A stretch of DNA of 64,000 bases from Methylobacter marinus A45 (GCF_000383855.1 NZ_KB912877.1:2809579-2873578), one strand, 5' to 3'; positions 24,000 to 33,661 are shown, counted from the stretch's first letter. Program-made: numbers and translations. Notes: generated by a model not told the origin, from the sequence alone.

Positions 24000-25400
24000 A
24001 TGCTACCTGTTATAGCCCTTGTCGGGCGCCCTAATGTTGGCAAGTCGACATTATTCAATTACTTGACACGCAGCCGCGAGGCACTGGTGGCCGATTATCC
24101 GGGCCTCACCCGGGACAGGCAATACGGCCGCGTCAAGCGCGGCGACCGCGCCTGCCTGGTTGTCGATACCGGCGGTATAGCCGATGATGCGGATGGCATA
24201 GACAGCTGCGCGAGAAAACAGGTGCAAATCGCGCTTGATGAAGCCGATATCATTTTCTTCATGGTCGACGCGCGTGAAGGGCTTAACGCCTCCGATCAGG
24301 TTATCGCCGATATGCTCAGAAAGCTGAATAAGCCCGTTATCCTGGTCACCAACAAAGTCGACGGCATCCATGGCGACATGGCGGCGGCCGATTTCCATTC
24401 GCTGGCGCTGGGCGAGCCGGTGCAAATTGCCGCGACGCATGGGCGAGGCGTGCCTGAATTACTGGCGCGCGCCGACCAGTTGCTGCCGCCGCCCGATAAA
24501 GAAGCCGAAGACCTGCGCGACGGCATCAGCGGTATCGGTATCGCCGTCGTCGGAAGGCCCAATGTCGGCAAGTCCACACTGGTCAACCGGCTGCTGGGCG
24601 AAGAGCGCGTGGTCGTGTTCGATGAGCCCGGTACGACGCGCGACAGTGTCTATATTCCGTTTGAGCGCAACGGCAAGATGTTCACGCTGATCGATACGGC
24701 CGGCATGCGCAGGCGTTCGAAAGTGTCACTGGGGATTGAAAAATTCAGCGTCATCAAATCGCTGCAGGCGATCGAAAAAGCCAATGTCGTCATCTACCTG
24801 ATCGATGCCAGCGAAGGCATTACCGACCAGGATGCGCATTTGCTGGGTCTCGTGCTGGAAGCCGGCAGAGCCTTGATTATCGGCCTGAATAAATGGGATG
24901 GCCTGACAATCGAGCAGAAGGAAACGGTCAGGCGGCAAATGGATGTCAAATTGTCGTTTCTGGAATTCGCCGAAAAACATCCGATCTCGGCGTTGCACGG
25001 CAGCGGCGTCGGCAAACTGTTCGATGTCGTGCATACCCTGTACGACTCGGCCATGCTCGATATGGGCACGCCAGTGCTGACGCGGATCCTGAAAGAAGCG
25101 ACCGACGCGCATCAGCCGCCTTTGGTGAACGGGCGCCGGATCAAGCTCAAATATGCCCATCAGGGCGGGCGCAATCCGCCTGTCGTGGTCATACACGGCG
25201 TTCAGACCGATGTGCTGCCGAATGCCTATAAGCGCTATTTAATGAACTATTTTCGCGACAAACTGGGTCTGAAAGGGACGCCTATCCGCCTGGAGTTCAA
25301 ATCGCCGGTCAATCCCTTCCACGGCAAGAAAAACCAACTGACCGAGCGGCAGGTACAAAAACGCAAACGGCTGGTCAGGCATACCAAAGGCAAGAAGTGA
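24000..25400 (+). CDS. der: Ribosome-assembly GTPase Der (EngA)
   Basis: Der has two tandem GTPase domains needed for 50S maturation. Both P-loops are visible ([12 protein letters not shown] near residue 8 and [12 protein letters not shown] near residue 183), each with DTGG/DTAG switches and NKVD/NKWD specificity motifs. A KH-like domain and a basic tail ([19 protein letters not shown]) close the 466 residues. Its ATG begins five bases after the bamB stop. Confidence 0.98.
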   Translation: MLPVIALVGRPNVGKSTLFNYLTRSREALVADYPGLTRDRQYGRVKRGDRACLVVDTGGIADDADGIDSCARKQVQIALDEADIIFFMVDAREGLNASDQVIADMLRKLNKPVILVTNKVDGIHGDMAAADFHSLALGEPVQIAATHGRGVPELLARADQLLPPPDKEAEDLRDGISGIGIAVVGRPNVGKSTLVNRLLGEERVVVFDEPGTTRDSVYIPFERNGKMFTLIDTAGMRRRSKVSLGIEKFSVIKSLQAIEKANVVIYLIDASEGITDQDAHLLGLVLEAGRALIIGLNKWDGLTIEQKETVRRQMDVKLSFLEFAEKHPISALHGSGVGKLFDVVHTLYDSAMLDMGTPVLTRILKEATDAHQPPLVNGRRIKLKYAHQGGRNPPVVVIHGVQTDVLPNAYKRYLMNYFRDKLGLKGTPIRLEFKSPVNPFHGKKNQLTERQVQKRKRLVRHTKGKK

Positions 25401-25499
25401 TCCGGGGCCGGCCGGTTCAGCCGGCGGGCATCATACGTAAAACCGTAGGGTGCCCGTTTCGATATCTTTAATTGATTACGCAACTGGAGGATTCACGTT

Positions 25500-25994
25500 A
25501 TGGCGACCATCAAATTTCAAGGCAAACCGTTACACACATCAGGCGAACTGCCCGCGGTCGGCAGCAAGGCGCCGGATTTTACCCTGGTCAACGGCAAGTT
25601 GCAGGAAGTGAATCTGGCCACTTATGCCGGCAAAAGAAAAATCCTCAATATAGTGCCCAGCCTCGATACGCCCGTATGCGCCGCTTCAACACGCAAGTTC
25701 AATCAGAAAGCCTCAGGCCTGGACAATACCGTCGTGCTGGTGATCTCAGCCGATCTGCCTTTTGCCCAAGGCCGTTTTTGTGAGGCGGAAGGCCTGAAAA
25801 ATGTGATTCCTCTGTCTACCTTCCGCTCCGCTTTTACCGATGACTATGGCGTCCATATCACCGATACCGTTCTTGCCGGCCTGGCGGCCCGCGCCATCGT
25901 CATTCTCGACGAGAACGACAACGTCATCTATACGCAGCTGGTTGACGAAGTAGCCAACGAACCCGATTACGAAAGCGCGCTGGCCGCGCTGTAG
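25500..25994 (+). CDS. tpx: Thiol peroxidase
   Basis: The 164-residue protein is a 2-Cys atypical peroxiredoxin that reduces peroxides. The peroxidatic Cys is in [17 protein letters not shown] (near residue 60) and the resolving Cys is in [15 protein letters not shown] (near 95), the normal Tpx spacing. A strong GGAGG site precedes the ATG. It is a single gene about 100 bases after der. Confidence 0.97.
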   Translation: MATIKFQGKPLHTSGELPAVGSKAPDFTLVNGKLQEVNLATYAGKRKILNIVPSLDTPVCAASTRKFNQKASGLDNTVVLVISADLPFAQGRFCEAEGLKNVIPLSTFRSAFTDDYGVHITDTVLAGLAARAIVILDENDNVIYTQLVDEVANEPDYESALAAL

Positions 25995-26106
25995 ACACTA
26001 TGAAAGAATCTGACCACCAGGGAGGGTGGAAATGTCGATGTTGCAGGCAGCACAAGAAATCGGCAGTCCTCCAGGGAGGTGCGAAGGCTAGCCTCGCGCA
26101 TCAATC

Positions 26107-26207
26107 TTAACCTGTATATTTCACCACGAACGACCGCATGGGCGGGATCATTTCCTGTCATGCGGTCGTCTGTGTTCTCTGTGGTTATTATGAAATATCC
26201 GGGTTAA
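26107..26207. repeat. Short MITE-like inverted-repeat element
   Basis: A 101-base palindromic unit lies in the gap between convergent tpx and the RND gene. The outer ends TTAACCTGTATATTTCA (26107-26123) and TGAAATATCCGGGTTAA (26191-26207) pair at 15 of 17 positions. An inner perfect pair, CGACCGCATG (26131) and CATGCGGTCG (26159), nests inside. No open frame is present. One end recurs inverted at 29288-29320. The remaining 26000-26100 stretch shows no gene. Confidence 0.55.
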
Positions 26208-26282
26208 GGCACTAAACCGCAATTGCCTGGCAGGAAATACCCCCGTCGCCGCCAGCGTCCGCGGCCGATCATTCAGCCGCGA

Positions 26283-28940
26283 TCAGCGGCCGCCAATCTC
26301 ATTAACCGCCTCCGTCTTTACCTGCGGCTGAAACCTGAGCGCGCTGAAGGCCGGCAGAACAACCAGCGCGCAAACCAGGGTCAGAAGCAGTCCCACGGCG
26401 AGCAGAATGCCCATTGACGCCGTGCCCAGGTGCGACGTGAAGGCCAGGCTGCCGAAGCTGAAAATCGTGGTCAGGGTGCCATAGAATACGCCCTGCGCCT
26501 CGCTGCTGCTGAGCATGTCGCCATTGTTCGATTTCAGGTAGTGCAGCCGGTGCGCCATGTGGATGCCGCTGTCCACGCCGAGACCGAACAACAGCGGCAG
26601 GGCAATTATGTTGGCGAAATTGAACGGCATATCGATCAGTACCGTCAAGGCGGCCGTAAACAGGGACGCAAGCAGCAGCGGCAGCAGTACCAGCAGGGTA
26701 TCCTTGACATTGCGCATGATGGCCAGCAGCAATAAGGCGATGACTCCGAAGGCAACGGCAAAAGCCTGCTGGAACGCAAGAATGACCTCGTTCATGGATT
26801 CGAGAAAGCTGACCGGTAAATCGCTGACGTGCGGGTCGACCTGCTGGGCGTCCAGGATAAACTCGCGTATATTCTCCAGATCATTCATGTCTTTTTTCGG
26901 CAAGGCCTGAACCCGATAGACGCCATCCTGGTTGCGCCAGCGTTCCCGCATATCCTTGGGCAGCATTTCCAGGTCTATCTCACTGGCCTGCAGGCTGTTT
27001 TGGAGAAGCCGGATCGTCGAGGGCAGCGTCTGCAACAGGCTGGCCTCAAGCCGGTTCAACGTCGCTTGCCGCGCCTCGGGATCGAGCGATTGCAGGGCGG
27101 CGAGAAAACCATCGAGCGTGGCGTCCAGACGCGCCATGACGTCGTTATTATCGGCCGCCAGGCGCTGCTTGAGCGTGGCGTGGAATTTTTCCAGGGCCTC
27201 GATGCCGGCATGGCCTTCGCTCGGCTCGGGAAAGTTATCGAGCTCGGGTCCCAGAATCAGCGCGAGGTCTTCTATCAAGGCCAGCTTGGCGTCCTGATTT
27301 TCGGGGATGAAATCGAACAGCGTCACGGCCTTGCTCACCGTGTCCAGACTTTCGAAACGGGCCTCCATATCCCGGGCTTCCGCCGCCGAAGCCGCCAGGG
27401 ACGTCAGCGTCATCGGCGAGGTATCCTTGGACTGCAGCAGGTATTTAAAGGTTTTGACCGACTCGGTGTCAGGATCACGCAGGTTGATGGGATTGAAATC
27501 GATGCTGACGCGTGTCAGCAGGGCCAGTGAGACCACGGCCAGAATGCCGGTAACCCAGCGGATCGGGCGCGCATAGACCAACGGCCAGTTCGAGGTCAGC
27601 TTCGAGCGTGTTTTCCGGCTGTCTTCCTGTTTCCGTATTTTAGGCGGCATGATTTTTATCACGGCCGGCAGCACGGTAAAGGTCGTTGACAGCGCGATGA
27701 CCAGACTGGTGCCGGCGATGATGCCCAGTTCCGACACGCCGAGATAATTGGTCGGGATAAAGGCAAACAGACCGATTGCCGCCGTGACCGTGCACAGGGC
27801 CAGCGAGCCGCCCGTGGACGTGAGCGTGTCGCGCAAGGCATCGCGGGGGGATTCGCCGCGCAGGGTCAGTTCGCGGTAGCGCAGGCAAAAATGCGAGGAA
27901 TATGCGTCGCCCATGCCGATAAACAGCACGCCGAAGGCGATCGAAATCATGTTCAGGTGGCCGACCGCGAACGCGGCGAAGCCCAGGGACAGTATCAGGC
28001 CTATAGTGAGCGTGAAAAAAGTGGCGAACATCAGCTTGAAGGAGCGATAGGCGATCCAGAGCGTGATGCAGACCAGAAACATCGAGACGATGCCGGCAAT
28101 GGCCGTACCTTCGCTGACGGTTTGCATCTCTTCATGTTCCAGCATGACTTCGCCGGTCAGGCGGACGCTGACATCGGCGAGGTCGCCGGTCAGCGAGGCG
28201 GCAATGACCTGGTCGATGACCGCCAGGCTCTTTTCGGCGGGCAGGAATGCCTGAAAATCCAGGACCGGCTTGGCGATGATAAAGCGTTTGGTAACCCCCA
28301 GTCCCGAACTCCGATCCATCATCAGTTGCTGCCAGGATAACTGATAAGGCCGGCCTTGCTGTGCCGCCTGCAAGGCTTCGCCGGCCTTGCTGAAAACGGC
28401 ATTCATATCGAGCTCAATGTCGTTGGAAGCGTCCAGTGCCTGTCCGAACAGCTCGAACAGGCCGTTGAGGCTGTTGTCCTGCGATAGTCTGCCGATAAAA
28501 GGCTGGGCGTTGGCGAGTTTGGTGGAGAGATCCTGCAGTTCTTTCAGACTCAGATAAAGCAAGCCATTCCGGTCGAAAAACGCGCCTTCGTCGGGAATGT
28601 AGACGGACCGGATCTGGTCTTTTTGCTGCTGAAGCCCGGATGTTATGCGCTGGAGCGCGTCTGTGGTCTGCTCCGGTGTCTTGCCTTCCACCAGCATCAG
28701 GATCGTATTGGCATCCTGGGGAAAGGCTTTTTCCAGGCGCTGACGATCCTGTTGAAACGGCAGTTCGGGGGAGAGCATCTCGGCCGTGTTGGTGTTGACG
28801 GTGAGATTGTTTGCCGTGTAGTGAAAAACGAAACCGCTGATAATCACGGTGAATGCGAGTAGCCACCAGGGGCGGTTCAGGATGTTTTCTTCCCACCAGA
28901 GAATAGTCTTGACCAGGAGATTGTCGGTTGTGTTGCTCAT
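26283..28940 (-). CDS. hpnN: HpnN-like RND-superfamily transporter (probable hopanoid transporter)
   Basis: An 885-residue inner-membrane protein of the MMPL/RND superfamily. The start has one membrane segment (WWLLAFTVIISGFVFHY) followed by NLTVNTNTAEMLSPELPFQQ, the signature region of HpnN proteins that move hopanoids to the outer membrane. Two sterol-sensing-like blocks of membrane helices follow (IAFGVLFIGMGDAYSSHF and ANIIALPLLFGLGVDSGIHM), each after a periplasmic domain. It is shorter than tripartite RND pumps and has no MFP or OMF neighbour. No other hopanoid gene is in the window, so the substrate assignment rests on resemblance. Confidence 0.8.
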   Translation of the reverse strand: MSNTTDNLLVKTILWWEENILNRPWWLLAFTVIISGFVFHYTANNLTVNTNTAEMLSPELPFQQDRQRLEKAFPQDANTILMLVEGKTPEQTTDALQRITSGLQQQKDQIRSVYIPDEGAFFDRNGLLYLSLKELQDLSTKLANAQPFIGRLSQDNSLNGLFELFGQALDASNDIELDMNAVFSKAGEALQAAQQGRPYQLSWQQLMMDRSSGLGVTKRFIIAKPVLDFQAFLPAEKSLAVIDQVIAASLTGDLADVSVRLTGEVMLEHEEMQTVSEGTAIAGIVSMFLVCITLWIAYRSFKLMFATFFTLTIGLILSLGFAAFAVGHLNMISIAFGVLFIGMGDAYSSHFCLRYRELTLRGESPRDALRDTLTSTGGSLALCTVTAAIGLFAFIPTNYLGVSELGIIAGTSLVIALSTTFTVLPAVIKIMPPKIRKQEDSRKTRSKLTSNWPLVYARPIRWVTGILAVVSLALLTRVSIDFNPINLRDPDTESVKTFKYLLQSKDTSPMTLTSLAASAAEARDMEARFESLDTVSKAVTLFDFIPENQDAKLALIEDLALILGPELDNFPEPSEGHAGIEALEKFHATLKQRLAADNNDVMARLDATLDGFLAALQSLDPEARQATLNRLEASLLQTLPSTIRLLQNSLQASEIDLEMLPKDMRERWRNQDGVYRVQALPKKDMNDLENIREFILDAQQVDPHVSDLPVSFLESMNEVILAFQQAFAVAFGVIALLLLAIMRNVKDTLLVLLPLLLASLFTAALTVLIDMPFNFANIIALPLLFGLGVDSGIHMAHRLHYLKSNNGDMLSSSEAQGVFYGTLTTIFSFGSLAFTSHLGTASMGILLAVGLLLTLVCALVVLPAFSALRFQPQVKTEAVNEIGGR

Positions 28941-29324
28941 CTAGGGTTTAAGGATTAGGGTGGGGCCGGTCTTTTGCCGCAGTGCGCAAGTTTTCTTTCC
29001 TCAGCGCGAAAAAGTCAGCCCGACTGGGATAGATTGAAAAAATCCGATAAGTATAAACAACTATAGCAGAGCTACAAAACCCGGCGAATAATAGGTTTGA
29101 ATAATTCACCCCGCCGCTGTGCGGCATAAGCGGTTTTCCGCCTTTGCCGAGAACACGAAGAAAATCATGGCATTATCATTTTTCACCGATAACTTCATGA
29201 GTTTATTATGAAATATTTGCAAGTATTTGAATTAAAAAGCCTTCGTGACCTCGGCAATTGCTCCTGCATTGCTCTACCTCCTGCATCCATGCAGTCGTTC
29301 GTGGTGAAATATTCAGGTTAGCGC
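28941..29324. other. Intergenic region without a gene, containing repeat fragments
   Basis: The 384 bases between the hpnN-like start and the methyltransferase stop show no convincing coding frame. They should contain the hpnN promoter (minus strand). The right part carries GTTTATTATGAAATAT near 29203 and the inverted TAACCTGAATATTTCACC end at 29288-29320, both related to the element at 26107-26207. Confidence 0.6.
29288..29320 (-). repeat. Partial inverted copy of the 26107 repeat end
   Basis: Read on the minus strand, this 33-base piece matches bases 26108-26140 at all but two positions (TAACCTGAATATTTCACC then ACGAACGACTGCATG). No matching second end is seen, so this is a fragment or a diverged copy. 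Confidence 0.6.
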
Positions 29325-30074
29325 CTACAGCGTCCAGATCAGCAGGCGGGTGCGGCGCGGATCGTTTAACGATAAGGTCCGGGTCGGGGTCATGCCCGGC
29401 ACGGAAAAAGAATTGCTGACGAGCAAAGAGCCCGGGCGCATTTCGGCTTTGGCCTTGCGCCATAATTCGGGCATGGGTTCAGGCGAGAGGAAGGCGTAAA
29501 CCAGATCATAGGGCGCCAGATTTTCCTGCCACAAGCTTCCATAGCGAACCTGCGCGTTGGCCCGCTTTCTTAGCCGCAGCCAGCTGATCCCGAAAAGCGC
29601 CGGCGCCGATTCAACGCCATGAAAGACACTGTCCGGCCTATGCGCGGCAAGATAAGCGGGCAGTCCTCCCAGGCCGGAGCCCAAATCCAGAAAAGCCACC
29701 GGCCTGTTCGGCGGCAGCAGGGCCAGCAGCGCCTCGGCGGTCGCCTGGGTGGAAAAATAAAGCGGCACTCTCTCGCGCGCATTGCTGCGAAATATCAGCC
29801 AGAAAAGGACGAAGCCGGTCAGAAAATAGCCGGAAGGCAGGTCAAGATGCAAGGCGAACAGCACGGCCGGTATAAACAGCGCCTGAACCGGCAGCCACCA
29901 GACGGGCAGGTGCAACAGCCGGCTAAGCAGCACGGCGGCAGCGCTTTGCGTGGCTGCAATCGCCCATAGGGGCAACAACAGACCGAAGAAAGCCGCCGTC
30001 TCGAATATCAGCCATGCCAGCAGCACGGCGCCGGCCTGCGCCAGCAAGGCCGCGGACCGGACAGGCATGCGCAT
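29325..30074 (-). CDS. Membrane-anchored class I SAM-dependent methyltransferase
   Basis: The first 100 or so residues hold three or four hydrophobic segments (for example LLAWLIFETAAFFGLLLP and YFLTGFVLFWLIF). They are followed by a class I methyltransferase fold with motif I in AFLDLGSGLGGLPAYLA and the downstream acidic end FHGVESAPA. No substrate can be named. The family resembles membrane-bound methyltransferases found next to motAB in some proteobacteria, but that is from memory. I use ATG 30074; a TTG at 30092 would overlap the motB end by 11 bases. It probably forms an operon motA-motB-methyltransferase. Confidence 0.7.
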   Translation of the reverse strand: MRMPVRSAALLAQAGAVLLAWLIFETAAFFGLLLPLWAIAATQSAAAVLLSRLLHLPVWWLPVQALFIPAVLFALHLDLPSGYFLTGFVLFWLIFRSNARERVPLYFSTQATAEALLALLPPNRPVAFLDLGSGLGGLPAYLAAHRPDSVFHGVESAPALFGISWLRLRKRANAQVRYGSLWQENLAPYDLVYAFLSPEPMPELWRKAKAEMRPGSLLVSNSFSVPGMTPTRTLSLNDPRRTRLLIWTL

Positions 30075-30081
30075 GGGCCGG

Positions 30082-31026
30082 TCAGTGCTCAAGCTGGCCG
30101 GCTTCGGCGGGCAGCGAAGCCGGGGCTGGCTGTAATTTGGTCTGGGAAAAATCGTCTATATTGGCATTGCTGACCAGGGCTTCCTCGGTTTGCTTGTTCA
30201 TGACGATAATGGCAATGCGCCGGTTGGTCGGCGCCAGCGGGTCATCTTTTTCCAGGGGCACGCTGGATGCCAGGCCCACCACGCGCATCATTTTCTCGGC
30301 CTTCAAGCCGCCCCGGACCAGTTCCTTGCGCGCGGCATTGGCGCGGTCGGTGGATAACTCCCAGTTGGTGTAGCCCTGACCGTTGCCGGGGAAGGGCAGG
30401 CTGTCCGTATGGCCCGAGATGCTGATCCGGTTCGGCAGTTCATTGATCACCGGCGCCAGCTGATCGATGATCTGGGCCGCGTAAGGCTCCATTTTCGCGC
30501 TGGCGGTGCGGAACATCGCCCGCTTGTCCTGATCGATGATCTGGATGCGCAAGCCTTCGGAGGTGATATCGATCTTCAGCTGGTTCTTGAATTGGTTCAG
30601 CAGCGGCGAGATTTCGATCATTTTTTCAATCTTGTCCTTCAGTTCCTTCAGGTGGTTGATATCGAGACGCCTCAATTCCTCCTCGGCATCCTTGTCGCTG
30701 GCATCGGCAATCGTCTCCTGCCGGCCCTGATTGGTCAGTTTCACCTGGCCTCTGGACTGGGTGATGTCCTCGCCGCCGCCCTGAATCAGGCTGGTCGCAT
30801 CGCCGGTGCTGTCGCCGCCCCGCATCGAGGGTTTCCAGGGATCCTGAAAATATTCCGAGATGCCCTGGCGGATCTCCGGTTCAACCATGCCGAGCAGCCA
30901 CATCAGCAGAAAGAAGGCCATCATGGCCGTGACGAAATCCGCGTAAGCCAGTTTCCAGGCGCCGCCATGATGACCGTGACTGTTCTTTTTTATTTTTTTG
31001 ATGACGATGGTTTGATTGTCGGCCAT
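30082..31026 (-). CDS. motB: Flagellar motor stator protein MotB
   Basis: MotB (314 residues) anchors the stator to peptidoglycan and carries the ion-conducting aspartate. The N terminus has a basic stretch, then one transmembrane helix with AYADFVTAMMAFFLLMWLL, in which the Asp is the ion-binding residue. The plug region follows, then an OmpA-type domain with ISGHTDSLPFP and DRANAARKEL. It follows motA by 23 bases. Confidence 0.96.
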   Translation of the reverse strand: MADNQTIVIKKIKKNSHGHHGGAWKLAYADFVTAMMAFFLLMWLLGMVEPEIRQGISEYFQDPWKPSMRGGDSTGDATSLIQGGGEDITQSRGQVKLTNQGRQETIADASDKDAEEELRRLDINHLKELKDKIEKMIEISPLLNQFKNQLKIDITSEGLRIQIIDQDKRAMFRTASAKMEPYAAQIIDQLAPVINELPNRISISGHTDSLPFPGNGQGYTNWELSTDRANAARKELVRGGLKAEKMMRVVGLASSVPLEKDDPLAPTNRRIAIIVMNKQTEEALVSNANIDDFSQTKLQPAPASLPAEAGQLEH

Positions 31027-31049
31027 TAGGATTACCGTCGGGGAATGGA

Positions 31050-31904
31050 CTATTTGTTATTCTTGAGGTGCTCCTCAAGCTCGGCGAATTGCGGGCGCTC
31101 GGCCGAGAACATCGTCTTGCGCGAGAATTCGATCGCCGTGGAGGGCGCATAGCCGTTCATGGAGGCGATGATGCCGGCCTTGATGCTCTGATAGTACTTT
31201 GTCGATTCGCCCAGTTTCTGTTCCAGGTTGCCGGTCAGCGGACCGATGAAACCGTAGGAAATCAGAATGCCCAGAAAGGTGCCGACCAGGGCCGCCGCAA
31301 TCAGCCCGCCCAATATCGCCGGCGGCTGGTTGACCGATTCCATGGTATGCACCACGCCCATGACCGCCGCGACAATGCCGAACGCCGGCATGCCGTCGGC
31401 CAGTCGCGCCAGCGCCGTGATCGGCAGGGTGCCTTCCTCGTGATGGGCTTCGATATCCAGATCCATGAGGTTGTCGATCTGGTGAATGTCAAAAGTGCCG
31501 TTTACCATCAGGCGCAGGTAATCGGTGATGAATTCCACGGCATGGTGATCGGCCAGTACGTTGGGCGCCGCCGAAAACAGAGGGCTGGCTTCGGGATTGT
31601 CGATGTCGCCTTCGATAGCCAGCAGGCCTTGCTGGCGAATTTTGACAAACGCGTTATGCAGCAGTACCAGCGTTTCCATGTAAAACGCCTTATTGTATTT
31701 TGAGCTTTTCAAGGCCGTGCCGATTGCGGCCAGGGTCGCCTTTATCACTTTGGGGCTGTTTGTCACGACAAAGGCGCCGATGGCGGCTCCGACGATTATG
31801 ATAACTTCAAAAGGTTGTATCAAAATGCCGATATGGCCGCCGGCACCGAGATAACCGCCCATGACGCCGCCGATGACGAGGATATAACCGATAATGACAA
31901 ACAT
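31050..31904 (-). CDS. motA: Flagellar motor stator protein MotA
   Basis: MotA (284 residues) forms the stator channel with MotB. It has four membrane segments, the first as MFVIIGYILVIGGVMGGYL and the last pair around PAFGIVAAVMGVVHTM and LVGTFLGILISYGFIGPL. The cytoplasmic loop has the charged residues that touch the rotor. Length and sequence follow the E. coli proton-driven type rather than the shorter PomA type. No other flagellar gene is in the window. Confidence 0.96.
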   Translation of the reverse strand: MFVIIGYILVIGGVMGGYLGAGGHIGILIQPFEVIIIVGAAIGAFVVTNSPKVIKATLAAIGTALKSSKYNKAFYMETLVLLHNAFVKIRQQGLLAIEGDIDNPEASPLFSAAPNVLADHHAVEFITDYLRLMVNGTFDIHQIDNLMDLDIEAHHEEGTLPITALARLADGMPAFGIVAAVMGVVHTMESVNQPPAILGGLIAAALVGTFLGILISYGFIGPLTGNLEQKLGESTKYYQSIKAGIIASMNGYAPSTAIEFSRKTMFSAERPQFAELEEHLKNNK

Positions 31905-32134
31905 GCAATTGTTCTCTTCAGGATGATGTTAAGGAAATAAGCGACAAGCCGGGCCGTTTCGTTTGCGCGTCGCCGGCGGGCAAAAGGCCGGTAGCCCGCG
32001 CGACGTTAAGGAATTCGTTTGAGTCCGGCGGTTCGGCGTCATATGTTGTTAACGGCGGATGGGCGGGTGCCATGCAAAGAGCGGTTCAGCCAGGTTCAAG
32101 GCCGAAAGAACGGGAGTGTTTGACATAGCCAAGC

Positions 32135-32317
32135 CTAGTCCTTGTTTTCGCAACGGTTAGCCTGGCAGCCGCAGCTCTTGCCGCAGCCTAGTCCTTCTTC
32201 CTTGGCCGGGCCGTATTCGGGATATTTGGCGGCGAGTTTACGGGCCGCCTGCTGCACCAGAATCCAGCCCAGCATCAGGGAAAAAATAACGCCGAACGCA
32301 ATTAAAAAGTTGATCAT
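32135..32317 (-). CDS. Small Cys-rich membrane protein after rnfA (NqrM-like?)
   Basis: A 60-residue protein with one N-terminal transmembrane helix (INFLIAFGVIFSLMLGWILV), a short basic/aromatic stretch and a cysteine-rich tail (GCGKSCGCQANRC). The start is supported by AGGAG seven bases upstream, and it follows the rnfA stop by about 20 bases. The layout of one helix plus a CxC...C tail recalls NqrM (DUF539), the small maturation factor of the related Na+-NQR enzyme that helps place iron. I infer a similar role for Rnf, but the sequence match is weak. The roughly 230 bases between it and motA hold the motA promoter region and no gene. Confidence 0.7.
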   Translation of the reverse strand: MINFLIAFGVIFSLMLGWILVQQAARKLAAKYPEYGPAKEEGLGCGKSCGCQANRCENKD

Positions 32318-32337
32318 GGAATGCTCCTGTTGCGAAG

Positions 32338-32928
32338 TCAGGCCGCGCTGCCGCCCAAGCCTGCAAAGCCCATAAACGTCAGGGACAGAATGCCGGCCAG
32401 CATCATGCTGAGGCCGGCCGCCTGGGTAATGCCGGGCATGTTGGCCAGTTCCAGTTTTTCCCTCAGCCCGGCCATCAGAATCAGGGCCAGGGCGAAACCG
32501 GCGCCGGCGCCGGCGCTGAACGCCACCGACTGCATGAAATCATAGCCCTTGGCGGTCTGGATCAAAGCCACCCCCAATATCGCGCAGTTGGTCGTGATCA
32601 GCGGCAGATAAATCCCCAAAGCCCTGGACAGGACCGGACTGAATTTCTTCAGAATCATCTCCACTAACTGCACCGCGGCGGCGATAACGGCGATGTAGCT
32701 GATCAGCCTCAGAAATTCCAGCTGGTACCGGGTCAGGACGGCATTGATGCCATAGGCGCAGACGGAGCTGATCAGCATCACGAAGGTGGTGGCCATGCCC
32801 ATGTTGATGGCGGTATTGCGTTTCGCCGACGTGCCGACAAACGGGCACAGGCCTAAAAACATCGCCAATACGAAATTATTGATTAAAAAAGCGCTTAAAA
32901 ATAAATAGCTTAATGATTCGGTTTGCAT
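32338..32928 (-). CDS. rnfA: Electron transport complex subunit RnfA
   Basis: RnfA (196 residues) is an integral membrane subunit with about six helices; together with RnfE it surrounds a membrane-embedded FeS centre. The start YLFLSAFLINNFVLAMFLGL followed by CPFVGTSAK is the family signature and holds the half-helix cysteine. The second cysteine is in the TTNCAILGVAL segment. It is the last rnf gene of the CDGEA block. Confidence 0.95.
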   Translation of the reverse strand: MQTESLSYLFLSAFLINNFVLAMFLGLCPFVGTSAKRNTAINMGMATTFVMLISSVCAYGINAVLTRYQLEFLRLISYIAVIAAAVQLVEMILKKFSPVLSRALGIYLPLITTNCAILGVALIQTAKGYDFMQSVAFSAGAGAGFALALILMAGLREKLELANMPGITQAAGLSMMLAGILSLTFMGFAGLGGSAA

Positions 32929-32972
32929 GACGGGTCGCTCCAGTCGTTAATAAGGCCGAGGTTTCAAGCCGA

Positions 32973-33650
32973 TCAAGGATTCTGCCTGACCGTGCAATGC
33001 GTGGCGGCATCGGTGCGAATGATTTTCCGGGTTCGGCGTTGCTCCAGCCATTTGAACAGCAGCAGCCAGCTGCCCAGTACGATGAAGCCGCCGGGCGGCA
33101 GGATCATGACCACCCACGGTTCGAAATTGTCGCTGAACACCTGAAAGCCGAGTAGCTTGCCGGAGCCCAGCAGTTCCCGGACGCTGCCCAGGCAGGCCAG
33201 GGCAAAGGTAAAGCCCACGCCCATGCCGGCGGCGCTGACCACGGATTTGTTGAACGAGTTCTTGGAGGCAAAGGCTTCGGCGCGGCCCAGGATCAGGCAG
33301 TTCACGACGATCAGCTGAATAAAGGCGCCCAGGGCGTTGTATAGATCCAGGCTGATGGCCTGAATCAGGTAATCGACCAGCGTCACGAAGGTCGCGATGA
33401 TGATGATGTAGGTCGTGATGCGGATCTGCTTGGGGATGAAATGGCGCAGCCCCGATATCAGGGCATTGGAGCCGACCAGCACGAAGATGGTGGCCGCGCC
33501 CATGGCCAGCGAATTGGTCAGCGTGTTGGTCACGGCCAGGGTAGGGCAAAGCCCCAGCATCATGACGAAGATGGGGTTTTCCTTCCATAGGCCGGCGGTA
33601 AACGTTTCCAGGGTCAGCGGTGTTTCTTGTTTAGTGGCAGGCGTCGACAT
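32973..33650 (-). CDS. rnfE: Electron transport complex subunit RnfE
   Basis: The 225-residue membrane protein is homologous to RnfA in inverted topology. Marks are IFVMMLGLCPTLAVT near the N terminus with its cysteine, and LIVVNCLILGRAEAFA with the second cysteine. A basic C-terminal tail follows. The ribosome-binding site AGAGGTG is well placed. It lies between rnfG and rnfA. Confidence 0.95.
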   Translation of the reverse strand: MSTPATKQETPLTLETFTAGLWKENPIFVMMLGLCPTLAVTNTLTNSLAMGAATIFVLVGSNALISGLRHFIPKQIRITTYIIIIATFVTLVDYLIQAISLDLYNALGAFIQLIVVNCLILGRAEAFASKNSFNKSVVSAAGMGVGFTFALACLGSVRELLGSGKLLGFQVFSDNFEPWVVMILPPGGFIVLGSWLLLFKWLEQRRTRKIIRTDAATHCTVRQNP

Positions 33651-33661
33651 AGGTCACCTCT

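Noticed and set aside
30082-31904. Na+-driven stator (PomAB-type) linked to the Na+ genes nearby
   Set aside because: MotA length and sequence follow the proton-type MotA of E. coli; proximity to oad and rnf alone does not show Na+ use.
31968-32002. Stem CGTCGC/GCGACG with GCGGGC/GCCCGC between motA and the small Cys-rich gene as a terminator
   Set aside because: No T run follows on either strand, and the stem has a bulge, so I cannot support a terminator call.
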